Shown piece after piece: positions 43,201 to 55,400 of a stretch of 64,000 nucleotides of DNA. The position numbers were made by a program, and so were the translations under genes. The DNA comes from Haliclona indistincta (taxonomy: Eukaryota > Porifera > Demospongiae > Haplosclerida > Chalinidae), in NCBI GenBank assembly GCA_964017065.1, contig OZ024786.1, positions 8,313,047 through 8,377,046 on the forward strand, in the 5' to 3' direction. Positions within the stretch are counted from its first letter, which is position 1. Each line of letters begins with the position of its first letter. The notes beneath the pieces are model-generated. The model was not told the origin of the DNA. It ran no database searches and saw only the letters and a program-made list of their open reading frames with translations.

Positions 43201-43530
43201 AGCCCTTTGGGGGACCAAGTGGCTTACATGTCGCAAAAGTCGCAAGCCCTTTGGGGGACCAAGGGGCTTAAAAGTCGCAAGCCCTTTGGGGACCAAGGGG
43301 CTTACAAGTCGCAAAAGTCGCAAGCCCTTTGAGGGACCAAGGGGCTTACAAGTCGCAAAAGTCGCAATCGCAAGCCCTTTGGGGGACCAAGGGGCTTACA
43401 AGCCGAAAAAGTAGCAAGCCCTTTGGGGGACCACGGGGCCTACTAGTCGCAAAAGTCGCAAGCCATTTGGGGGACCAACGTCGCAAAAGTCGCAAGCCTA
43501 ATGGGGACAAAGGGGCTTACTAGTCGCAAC
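40275..43530. repeat. Minisatellite B (44 bp), block 1
   Basis: Roughly 70 units with consensus GGGGGACCAAGGGGCTTACA, then AGTCGCAAAAGTCGCAAGCC and CTTT. AAGCCCTTTGG and CCAAGGGGCTT pair around GGGA, giving an 11-bp stem with one mismatch per unit. Longer variant units contain CGCACGCCCAAAGCGCTTGC. All plus-strand frames are open in the consensus, and 44 bp rotates the frame, so the long frames (for example 41544-42404) are repeat by-products. Ordered variant groups are shared with block 2. Confidence 0.95.
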
Positions 43531-46500
43531 CCAAATGACCCAAATGGTGCACCCTTGGGGTTTTGTGTATTCGCGGTGGGACCCCAATGGTGCATTCTTG
43601 GGGTTTTGTGAATTCGCGGTGGGACCCCAATTGTGCACACTTGGGGTTTTGTGAATTCGCGGTGGGACCCCAATGGTTCACAATTGGGGTTTTGTGAATT
43701 CGCGGTGGGACCCCAATGGTGCACCCTTGGGGTTTTGTGACTTCACGGTGGCACCCCCATGGAGCACCCTTGGGGTTTTGTGAATTCGCGGTGGGACCCC
43801 CATGGTGCACCCTTGGGGTTTTGGGAATTCGCGGTGGGACCCCAATGGTGCACACTAGGGGTTTTGTGAATTCGTATTGGGACCCAATTGGTGCACCCTT
43901 GGGGTTTTGCGAATTAGCGTTGGTACCCCAATGGTGCTCCTTTGGGGTTTTGCGAATTCGCGTTGGGACCCCAATGGTGCACCCTTGGGGTTTTTTGTGA
44001 ATTCGCGGTGGGACCCCAATAATGCACCCTTGGGGTTTTCTGAATTGGCGGTGGGACCCTAATGGTGCACCCTTGGGGTTTTGTGAATTCAGGGTGGGAC
44101 CCCAATGGTGCACACGTGGGGTTTTGTGTATTCGCGGTGGGATCCCAATGTTGCACCCTTGGGGTTTGTGAATTTGCGGTGGGACCCCAATGGTGCACCC
44201 TTGGGGTTTAGCGAATTCGCCGTGGGACCCCAATGGTGCACCTTGGGGTTTTGTGAATTCGCGGTGGGACCCCAATGGTGCACCCTTGGGGTTTTGAGAA
44301 TTCGCGGTGGGACCATAATGGTGCACCCTTGGGGTTTTGTGAATTCGCGGTGGCACCCAGCATCCTTGGGGTTTTGAGAATTCGCTGTGGGAACCCAATG
44401 GTGCACCCTTGGGGTTTTCTGAATTCGCGGTGGGACCGTTATGGTGAACCCTTGGGGTTTTGGTAATTCGCGGTGGGACCCCAATGGTCTACCCTTGGGG
44501 TTTTGTGAATTCGCTGTGTGACCCAGATGGTGCACCCTTGGGGTTTTGTGAATTCGCTGTGAGACCCCAATGGTGCACCCTTGCGGTTTTGTGAATTCGC
44601 GGTGGGACACAAATGGTGCACCCTTGGGGTTTTGTGAATTCGCGGTGGGACCCCAACGGTGCACCCTTGGGGTTTTGTGAATTCGCGGTGAGACCCCAAT
44701 GGTGCACCCTTGGGGTTTTGTGAATTCATGGTGGCACCCAGCATCCTTGGGGTTTTGTGAATTCGCCGTGGTAACCCAATGGTGCACCCTTTGGGTTTTG
44801 TGAATTCACGGTGGGAACCCAATGGTGCGCCTTTGGGGTTTTGTGAATTCGCGGTGGGACCCCAATGGTCAACCCTTGGGGTTTTGTGAATTCGCTGTGT
44901 GACCCAGATGGTGCACCCTTGGGGTTTTGTGAATTCGCGGTGGGACCCCAATGGTGCACCCTTGGGGTTTTGAGAATTCGCGGTGGGACCCAAATGGTGC
45001 ACCCTTGGGGTTTTGTGAATTCGCGGTGGGACCCCAATGGTGCACCCTTGGGGTTCTGTGAATTCGCGGTGGGACCCCAACAGTGCACCCTTTGGGTGTT
45101 GTGAAGTCACGGTGGGACCCCAATGTTGCACCTTTGGGGTTTTGTGAATTCGCGTTGGGACCCCATTGGTGCACCCTTGGGGTTTGGTGAATTCGCTGTG
45201 GGACCCCAACGGTGCACCCTTGGGGTTTTGTGAATTCGCGGTGGGAACCCAATGGTGGACCCTTGGGGTTTTGTGAATTCGCGTCGGGACCGCTATGGTG
45301 CACCCTTGGGGTTTTGTGAATTCGCTGTGGGACCCCAATGGTGCACCCTTGGGGTTTTGTGAATTCGCGGTGGGACCACAATGGTGCACACTTGGGGTTG
45401 TTTGAATTCGCGGTGGGACCCAAATGGTGCACCTTTGGGGTTTTGGTAATTCGCGGTGGGACCCCAATGGTGCACCCTTGGGGTTTTGTGAATTCGCGGT
45501 GGGACCCCCATGGTGCACTTTTGAGGTTTTGTGAATTCGTGGTGGGATCATAATGGTGCACCCTTGGGGTTTTGTGAATTCGCGGTGAGACCCCAATGGT
45601 GCGCCTTTGGGGTTTTGTGAATTCGCGGTGGGACCCCAATGGTCTACCCTTGGGGTTTTGTGAATTCGCAGTGTGACCCAGATGGTGCACCCTTGGGGTT
45701 TTGTTTATTCGCGGTGGGACCCCAATGGTGCACCCTTGGGTTTTTGTGAATTCGCATTGGGACCACAATGGTGCACACTTGGGGTTTTGTGAATTCGCGG
45801 TGGGACCCCAATGGTGCACGCTGGGGGTTTAGTGAATTCGCGGTGAGACGCAAATGGTGCACCCTTGGGGTTTTGTGAATTCGCGGTGGGACCCCTATGG
45901 TGCACCCTTGGGGTTTTGTGAATTCGCGGTGGTACCATAATGGTGCACCCTTGGGGTTTTGTGAATTCGCGGTGAGACCCCAATGGTGCACCCTTGGGGT
46001 TTTGTGAATTCGCGGGGGCACCCAGCATCCTTGTGGTTTTGTGAATTCGCTGAGGGAACCCAATGGTGCACCCTTGGGGTTTTCTAAATTCGCGGTGGGA
46101 GCCAAATGGTGCACCCTTGGGGTTTTTGTAATTCGAGGTGGGACCCCAATGGTGCACCCTTGGGGTTTTGTGAATTCGTGGTGGGACCCCAATGGTCTAC
46201 TCTTGGGGTTTTGTGAATTCGCTGTGTAACCCAGATGGTGCACCGATGGGGTTTTGTGAATTCGCGGTGAGACCCCAATGGTGCACCCTTGCGGTTTTGT
46301 GAATTCGCGGTGGGACCCCAATGGTGCAACCTAGGGGTTTTGTGAATTCGCTGTGGGAACCCAATGGTGCACCCTTGGGGTTTTGTGAATTCGCGTTGGG
46401 ACACCAATGGTGCACCCTTGAGGTTTTGTGAATTCGCGGTGGGACCCCAATGGGGCACCCTTGGGGTTTTGTGAATTCTCGGTGGGACCCCAATGTTGCA

Positions 46501-47430
46501 CCCTTGGGGTTTTGTGAATTCGCGTTGGGACCCCAATGGTGCACCCTCTGTATTTTGTGAATTCGCGTTGGGACACCAATGGTGCACCCTTGAGGTTTTG
46601 TGAAGTCGCGGTGGGACCCCAATGGTGCAGCCTTCGGATTTTGTGAATTCGCGGTGGGACCACCAAGGTGCACCCTTGGGGTTTTGTGAATTCGCGTTGG
46701 GACCCCAATGGTGCACACTTAGGGTTTTGTGAATTCGCGTTGGGACTCCAATGGTGCACCCTTTGGGTTTTGTGAATTCGCGGTCGTACCACAATGGTAC
46801 ACCTTTGGGGTTTTGTGAATTCGAGGTGGGATCCCAATGGTGCACCCTTGGGGTTTTGGTGAATTCGCGGTGGGACCCCAATGGTGCACCCTTGAGGTTT
46901 TGTGAATTCGCGGTGGGACCCAATAGTGCACCCTTGGGGTTTTGTGAATACGCTGTGGGACCCCAACGGTGCATCCTTCGGGTTTTGTGAATTCGCGTTG
47001 GTACCCCAATGGTGCACCCGTGGGGTTTTGTGAATTCGCGATGGGACCCCAATGTTGCACCCTAGGGGTTTTGTGAATTCGCGTTGGGACCCCAATGGTG
47101 CACACTTGGGGTTTTGTGAATTCGCGTTGGGACACCAATGGTGCACCCTTGAGGTGTTGTGAATTCGCGGTGGGACCCCAATGGTGCACCCTTGGTGTTT
47201 TGTGAATTCGCGGTGGGACCCCAGTGTTGCACCCTTGGGGTTTTGTGAATTCGCGTTGGGACCCCAATGGTGCACCCTTGGGAATTTGTGAATTCGCGTT
47301 GGGACACCAATGGTGCACCCTTGAGGTTTTGTGAATTCGCGGTGGGACCCCAATGGTGCACCCTTGGGGTTTTGTGAATTCGCGGTGGGGCCCCTATGGT
47401 GCAACCTTGGGATTTTGTGAATACGCTGTG
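43531..47430. repeat. Minisatellite A (43 bp), block 2
   Basis: Roughly 90 units in the same orientation as block 1. It starts abruptly after B (CTAGTCGCAAC|CCAAATGACCC) and ends at GCTGTGGTACC|AAGGGGCTTAC. Unit variants such as GGTGGCACCCAGCATCC and GTGTGACCCAGATGG are shared with block 1, so the blocks share a history. Confidence 0.95.
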
Positions 47431-49483
47431 GTACCAAGGGGCTTACAAGTCGCAAAAGTCGAAAGCTCTTTGGGGGACCAAGGGGCTTACAAGTCGTAAA
47501 GGTCGCAAGCCCTTTGGGGGACCAAGGGGCTAACATGTCGCAAAAGTCGCAAGCCCTTTGGGGGACCACGGGGCTTACAAGTCGCAAAAGTCGCAAGCCC
47601 TTTGGTGGACCAAGGGGCTTACAAGTCGCAAAAGTCGCAAACCCTTTGGGGGACAAAGCGGCTTACAAGTCGCACTCCCAAAGCGCTGCACAATTCGTAA
47701 GTCCTTTGGGGACCAAGGGGCTTACAAGTCGCCAAAGTCGCAAACCCTTTCGGGACCAAGGGTCTTACAAGTCGCAAAAGTCGCAATCGCAAGCCCTTTG
47801 GGGGACCAAGGGGCTTAAAAGTCGCAAGCCTTTTTGTGGACCAAGGGGCTTACAAGTCGCAAAAGTCGCAAGCCCTTTTGGTGACCAAGGGGCTTACAAG
47901 TCGCAAAAGTCGCAATCGCAATACTTTTGGGGGACCAAGGGGCTTACAAGTCGCAAAAATCGTAAGCCCTTTGGGTGACCAAGGGGATTACGAGTCGCAC
48001 TCCCAAAGCGTTTTCACAAGTCGTAAGGACTTTGGGAGACCAAGGGACTTACATGTCGCAAAAGTCGCAAGCCCTTTGGGCGACCAAGGGGCTTAAAAGT
48101 CGCAAGCCCTTTGGGGGACCAAGGGGCTTACAAGTCGCAAAAGTCGCAATCGCAAGCCCTTTGGGGGACCAAGGGGCTTACAAGTCGCAAAAATCGCAAG
48201 CCCTTGGGGGAACAAAGGGCTTACAAGTCGCACGCCCAAAGCTCTTGTACAAGTCGAAAGACCTTTGGGAGACCAAGGGGCTTTCAAGTCGCAAAAGTCG
48301 CAAGCCCTTGGGAGAACAATGGGGCTGAAAAGTCGGAAGCACTTTGGAAGACCAAGAGGCTTACAAGTCGCGACCGCAAAGCGCTGCACAAGTCGTAAGC
48401 CCTTTGGGGGACCAAAGGGCTTAACAGTCCCTAAAGTCGCAAGCCCTTTGGGGGACCAAGGGGCTTACAAGTCGCAAAAGTCGCAAGCCCTTTGGGGGCT
48501 TACAAGTCGCAAAAGTCGCAAGCCCTTTGGGGGACCAAGGGGCTTACAAGTCGCAAAAGTCGCAAGCCCTTTGGGGGACCAAGGGGGTTTACAAGTCGCA
48601 AAAGTCGCAAGCCCTTTGGGGACCAAGGGGCTTACAAGTCGCAAAAGTCGCAAGCCCTTTGGGGGACCAAGGGGGTTTACAAGTCGCAAAAGTCGCAAGC
48701 CCTTTGCGGGATCAACAAGTCGCACGCCCAAAGCGCTTGCACAGGTCGTAAGCCCTTTGGGGAACCAAGGGGCTTACAAGTCGCAAAAGTCGCAAGCCCT
48801 TTGGGGGACCAAGGGACTTACAAGTCGCAAAAGACGTAAACCCTTTGGGGGACCAAGAAGCTTTCAAGTCGCAAAAGTCGCGAGCCCATTGGGGAACCAA
48901 GATGATTACAAGTCGCAAAAGTCGCAAGCCCTTTGGGGGGCCAAGGGGCTTACAAGTAGCACGCCCGAAGCGCTTGCACAAATCGTAAGTCCTTTGGCGG
49001 GCCAAGGGGCTTACAAGTCGCAAGCCCTTTGGGGACCAAGGGGCTTATAAGTCGCAAAATTCGCAATCGCAAGCCCTTTGGGGGACCAAGGGGCTTACAA
49101 GTCGCAAAAATCGTAGTCGCACGCCCAAAGCGCTTGCACAAGTCGTAAGCCCTTTGGGGGACCAAGTGGCTTACATGTCGCAAAAGTCGCAAGCCCTTTG
49201 GGGGACCAAGGGGCTTACAAGTCGCAAGCCCTTTGGGGGACAAAGCGGCTTACAAGTCGCAAAAGTCGCAAGCCCTTTGGGGAACCAAGGGGCTTAAAAG
49301 TCGCAAAAATCGAAATCCCTTTGGGGGACCAAGGGGCTTACATGTCGCAAAAGTCGCAAGCCCTTTAGGGGACCAAGGGGCTTACAAGTCGCAAAAGTAA
49401 CAAGCCCTTTGGGGGACCACGGGGCATACAAATCGCAAAAGTCCCAAGCACTTTGGGGGACCAAGGGGCTTGCAAGTCGCACG
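47431..49483. repeat. Minisatellite B (44 bp), block 2
   Basis: Roughly 46 units. Two variant stretches recognisable in block 1 recur here in the opposite order. TCGAAAGCTCTTTGG is at 41621 and 47459. The GCGTTTTCACAAGTCG stretch is at 40341 and 48008. Orientation is unchanged. The block ends at CAAGTCGCAC|GGGGTTTTGTG. Confidence 0.95.
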
Positions 49484-52400
49484 GGGTTTTGTGAATTCGC
49501 GGTGGGACCCCAATGGTGCACCCTTGGGGTTTTGTGAATTCGCGATGGGACCCCTATCGTGCACCCTTGGGGTTTTGTGAATTCGCTGTGGGAACCCAAT
49601 GGTACACACTTGGGGGTTTTTGAATTCGCCGTGGGAACCCAATGGTGCACCTTTTGGACTTTGTGAATTCGCGGTGGGACCCCAATGGTGCACCCTTGGG
49701 GTTTTGTGAATTCGCGGTGGGACACAAATGGTGCACCCTTGGGGTTTTGTGTATTCGCGGTGGGACCCCAATGGTGCACCCTTGGAGTTTTGTGAATTCG
49801 CGGTGGGACCCCAATTATGCACCCTTGGGGTTTTGTGAAATGGCGGTGGGACCCCAATGGTGCACCCTTGGGGTTTTGTGAATTCAGGGTGGGACCCCAA
49901 TGGTGCACCAGTGGGGTTTTGTGAATTCGCGGTGGGACCCCAGTGGTGCACACTTTGGGTTTTGCGAATTCGCGTTGGGACCGCAATGGTGCACCATTGG
50001 GGTTTGTGAATTCGCGGTGGACTTCCCTTGGGATTTTGTGAATTCGCGGTGGGACCCCAATGGTGCACCCTTGGGGTTTTGTGAATTCAGGGTGGGACCC
50101 CAACAGTGCACCGTTTGGGTTTTGTGAAGTGACGGTGGGACCCCAACAGTGCGCCCTTGGGGTTTTATGAATTCGCGGTGGGACCCCAATGGTGCACCCT
50201 TGGGGTTTTTTGAATTCGCTGTGGGACCCCCATGGTGCACCCTTGGGGTTTTGTGAATTCGCGGTGGGACCCCATAGGTGCACCGTTGGGGGTTTGTAAA
50301 TTCGCGGTGGGAACCCAATGGTGCACCCTTGGGGTTTTGTGAATTCAAGGTGGGACCCCAACAGTGCACCCTTTGGGTTTTGTGAAGTCACGGTGGGACA
50401 CCAATGTTGCTCCCTTGGGGTTTTGTGAATTCCCGTTGGGACCCCAATGGTGCACCCTTGGAGTTTAGTGAATTTGCGGTGGGACCCAAATGGTGCACAA
50501 ATGGGGTTTTGTGAATTCGCGGTGGGAACCAATTGGAGCACCCTTTGGGTTTTGTGAATTCGCGGTGAGAAGCCAATGGTGCACACTTGGGATTTTGTGA
50601 ATTCGCGGTTGGACCCCAATGGTGCACCTTTGGGGTTTTGTGATTTCGCTGAGGGAACCAGGTGGTGTACCCTTGGGGTTTTTTGAATTCGCGGTGTGAC
50701 CCCTATAGTGCACCCTGGGTGTTTAGTGAATTCGTGGTGGGACCACAATGGTGCAATCTTGGGGTTTTGTGAATTCGCGATGGGACCCCAATGGTGCACC
50801 CTTGGGGTTTTGTGAATTCGCGGTGGGACCCCCATGGTGCACCCTTGGTGTTTTGTGAATTCGCGGTGGCACCCAGCACCCTTGGGGTTTTGTGAATTCG
50901 CTGAGGGAACCCAATGGTGCACCCTGGGGTTTTGTGAATTCACGATGGGAACCCAATGGTGCACCCTTTGGGTATTGTGAATTCACAGTGGGAACCCAAT
51001 GGTGCACCCTTAGGGTTTTGTCAATTCGCCGTGGGACCCCAACTGTGCACCCTTGGGGTTTTGTGAATTTGTTGTGGGACGCAAATGGCGCACACTTGGG
51101 GTTTTGTGAATTCGCGATGGGACCCCAATGGTGCACACTTGGGGTTTTGTGAATTCGCGGTGGGACCCCAATGGTGCACCCTTGGGGTTTTGTGAATTCG
51201 CGGTGGCACCCCAATGGTGCTCCCTTGGGGTTTTGTTAATTCGCGGTGGGACCCCAATGGAGCACCCTTGGGGTTTTGTGAATTCGCGGTGGGACCCCAA
51301 TGGTGCACCCTTGGGGTTTTGTGAATTCGCGGTGGCACCCCAATGGTGAACCCTTGGGGTTTTGTGAATTCGCAGTGGGACCCCAATGGAACACCCTTGG
51401 GGTTTTGTGAATTCGCTGTGGGACCCCAATGGTGCACCCTTGGGGTTTTGTGAATTCGCGTTGGGAAACCAATGGTGCACCCTTGAGGTTTTGTGAATTC
51501 GCGGTGGGACCCCAATGGTGCACCCTTCGGATTTTGTGAATTCGCGGTGGGAACCCAAAGGTGCACCCTTGGGGTTTTGTGAATTCGCGTTGGGACCCCA
51601 ATGGTGCACCCTTGGGGTTTTGTGAATTCGCAGTGGGACCCCAATGTTGCACCCTTGGGGTTCGTGAATTCGCGTTGGTACCCCAATGGTGCACACTTGG
51701 GGTTTTGTGAATTCGCATTGGGACCCCAATTGTGCACCCTTGGCGTTTGCGGTCGGACTACAATGGTGCACCCTTGGGGTTTTGTGAATTCGCGGTGGGA
51801 CCCCAATGGTGCACCCTTGGGGTGTTGTGAATTCGCGGTGGGACACAAATGGTGCACCCTTGGGGTTTTGTGTATTCGCGGTGGGACCCCAATGGTGCAC
51901 CCTTGGGGTTTTGTGAATTCGCAGTGGGACCCCAATTATGCACACTTGGGGTTTTGTGAATTCGCGGTGGGACCCCAATGGTGCACACTTGGGGTTTTGA
52001 GAATTCGCAGTGGGACCCCAATGGTGCACCCTTGGGGTTTTGTTAATTGGCGGTGGGACCCCAATGGTGCACCCTGGGGGTTTTGTGAATTCGCAGTGGC
52101 ACCCCAATGGTGCACCTATGGGGTTTTGTGAATTCGAGGTGGGACCCCAATGATGCACCCTTGGGGTTTTGTGAAATGGCGGTGGGACCCCAATGGTGCA
52201 CCCTTGGGGTTTTGTGAATTCAGGGTGGGACCCCAATGGTGCACCCGTGGGGTTTTGTGAATTCGCGGTGGGACCCCAGTGGTGCACCCTTTGGGTTTTG
52301 CGAATTCGCGTTGGGACCGCAATGGTGCACCATTGGTGTTTGTGAATTCGCGGTGGACCTCCCTTGGGATTTTGTGAATTCGCAGTGGGACCCCAATGGT

Positions 52401-55400
52401 GCACCCTTGGGGTTTTGTGAATTCAGGGTGGGACCCCAACAGTACACCGTTTGGGTTTTGTGAAGTCACGGTGGGACCCCAACAGTGCACCCTTGGGGTT
52501 TTGTGAATTCGCGGTGGGACCCCAATGGTGCACCCTTGGGGTTTTTTGAATTCGCTGTGGGACCCCCATGGTCCACCCTTGGGGTTTTGTGAATTCGCGG
52601 TGGGACCCCAATGGTGCACCGTTGGGGCTTTGTAAATTCGCTGTGGGAACCCAATGGTGCACCCTTGGGGTTTTGTGAATTCAAGGTGGGACCCCAACTG
52701 TGCACCCTTTGGGTTTTGTGAAGTCACGGTGGGACCCCAATGTTGCACCCTTGGGGTTTTGTGAATTCGCGTTGGGACCCCAATGGTGCACCCTTGGAGT
52801 TTAGTGAATTCGCGGTGGAACCCCAAGGGTGCCAAATGGGGTTTTGTGAATTCGCTGTGGGACCAAGATGGTGAACCCTTGGGGTTTTGTGAATTCGCGG
52901 TGGGTCCCCAACGGTGCACCCTTGGGGTTTTGAGAAATCGCGGTGGGACCCCAATGGTGTACCTTTGGGGTTTTGTGAATTCGCGGTGGGACCCCTACTG
53001 TGCACCCTTGGGGTTTTGTGAATTCGCGATGGGACCCCAATGGTGCACACTTGGGGGTTTGTGAATTCGCGTTGGGACCCCAATGGTGCACCCTTGGGGT
53101 TTTGTGAATTCGCGATGGGACCCCAATGGTGCACCCTGGGGCTTTTGTGAATTCGCGGTGGCACCCTAATGGTGCACCCTTGGGGTTTTGTTAATTCGCG
53201 GTGGGACCCCAATGGAGCACCCTTGGGGTGTTGTGAATTCGCGGTGGGACCCCAATGGTGCACCCTTGGGGTTTTGTGAATTCGCGGTGGCACCCCAATG
53301 GTGAACCCTTGGGGTTTTGTGAATTCGCAGTGGGACCCCAATGGAACACCCTTCGGGTTTTGTGAATTCGCGTTGGGACACCAATGGTGTACCCTTGAAG
53401 TTTTGTGAATTCGCGGTGGGACCCCAATGGTGCACCCTTGGGGTTTTGTGAATTCGCGGTGGGACCCCAATGTTGCACCCTTGGGGGGTTGTGAATTCGC
53501 GTTGAGACCCCAATGGTGCGCCCTTGAGGTTTTGTGAATTCGCGTTGGGACACCAATGGTGCACCCTTGAGGTTTTGTGAATTCGCGGTGGGACCCCAAT
53601 GGTGCACCCTTCGGATTTTGTGAATTCGCGGTGGTAACCCAAAGGTGCACCCTTGGGGTTTTGTGAATTCGCGGTGGGACCCCAATGGTGCATCCTTGAG
53701 GTTTTGTGAATTCGCGGTGGGACCCCAATGGTGCACCCTTGGGGTTTTGTGAATTCGAGGTGGGAACCCCAATGGTGCACCCTTGGGATTTTGTGAATTG
53801 GCGGTGGGACCCCAATGGTGCACCTTTGTGATTTGGGAATTCGCGGTGGGACCCCAATGGTGCACCCTTGGGGTTTTGGGAATTCGCGGTGGGACCCCAA
53901 TGGTTCACCCTTGGTGTTTTGTGAATTCGCGGTGGGACACCAATGGTGCACCCTTGGGGTTTTGTGAATTCGCGTTGGAATCCCAATGGTGCATCCTTGG
54001 GGTTTTGTGAGTTCGCGGTGGAACCCAAATGGTGCACCCTTGGAGTATTGTGAATTCGCGGTGGGACCCCAATGTTGCACCCTTGGGGTTTTGTGAATTC
54101 GAGGTGGGACCCCAATGTTGCACCCTTGGGGTTTTGTGAATTCGCGTTGTGACCCCAATGGTGCACACTTGGGGTTTTGTGAATTCGCGTTGGGACCCCA
54201 ATGGAGCACCCTTGGGGTTTTGTGAATTCGCGGTCGGACCCCAATGGTGCACCCTTAGGGTTTTGTGAATTCGCGGTGGGACCCCAATGGTGCACCCTTG
54301 TGGTTTTGTGAATTCGCGTTGGGACCCCAATGGTGCACCCTTGGGGTTTTGTGAATTCGCGGTGGGACCCCAATTGAGCACCCTCGGGGCTTTGTGAATT
54401 CGCGGTGGGACCCAAATGGAGCACCCTTTGAGTTTTGTGAATTCGCGGAGGGACGCCAATGTTGCACCCTTGGGGTTTTGCAAATTCACGGTGGGACCCC
54501 AATGGTGCACCCTTTGGGTTTTGTGAATTCGCGGTGGGTCCCCAATGTTGCACTCTTGGGGTTTTGTGTATTCGCGTCGGGACCCCAATGGTGCACACTT
54601 GGGGTTTTGTGAATTCGCGTTGGGACCCAAATGGTGCATTCTTGGGGTTTTGGGAATTCGCGGTCGGACCCAATTGGTGCACCCTTTGGGTTTTGTGAAT
54701 TCGCGGTGGGACCCCAATCGTGCACCCTTGGGGTTTTGTGAATTCGCGTTGTGACCACAATGGTGCACCATTGGGGTTTTGTGAATTCGCGGTGGGACCC
54801 CAATGGTGCACCCTTGGGGTTTTGTGAATTCGCGGTGGGACCCCAATGGTGCACTCTTGGGGCTTTGTGAATTCGCGGTGGGACCCCAAAGGAGAACCCT
54901 TGGGGTTTTGTGAAATCGCGCTGGGAACCAAATGGTGCACCCTTGGGGGGTTGTGAATTCGCGTTGAGACCCCAATGGTGCACCCTTGAGGTTTTGTGAA
55001 TTCGCGTTGGGACACCAATGGTGCACCGTTGGAGTTTTTTGAATTCGCGGTGGGACCGCAATGTTGCACCCTTGGGGTTTTGTGAATTCGCGGTGGGACC
55101 CCAATGGTGCACCCTTGGCGTTTTGTGAATTCGCGGTGGGAACCCAATGTTGCACCCTTGGGGTTTTGTGAATTCGCGGTGGGACCCCAATGGTGCACCC
55201 TTGGGGTTTTGTGAATTCGCTGTGGGACCCCAATGGTGCACCCTTGGGGTTTTGTGAATACGCGGTGGGAACCCAATGGTGCACCCTTGGGGTTTTGTGA
55301 ATACGCGGTGGGACCCCAATGTTGCACCCTTGGGGTTTTGTGAATTCGCGGAGGGACACCAATGGTTCACCCTTGGGTTTTTCTGAATTCGCGTTGGGAC

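Noticed and set aside
52724..55327. 867-codon minus-strand frame in minisatellite A block 3
   Set aside because: Same artefact: a purely periodic peptide, with equally long frames in the other phases.
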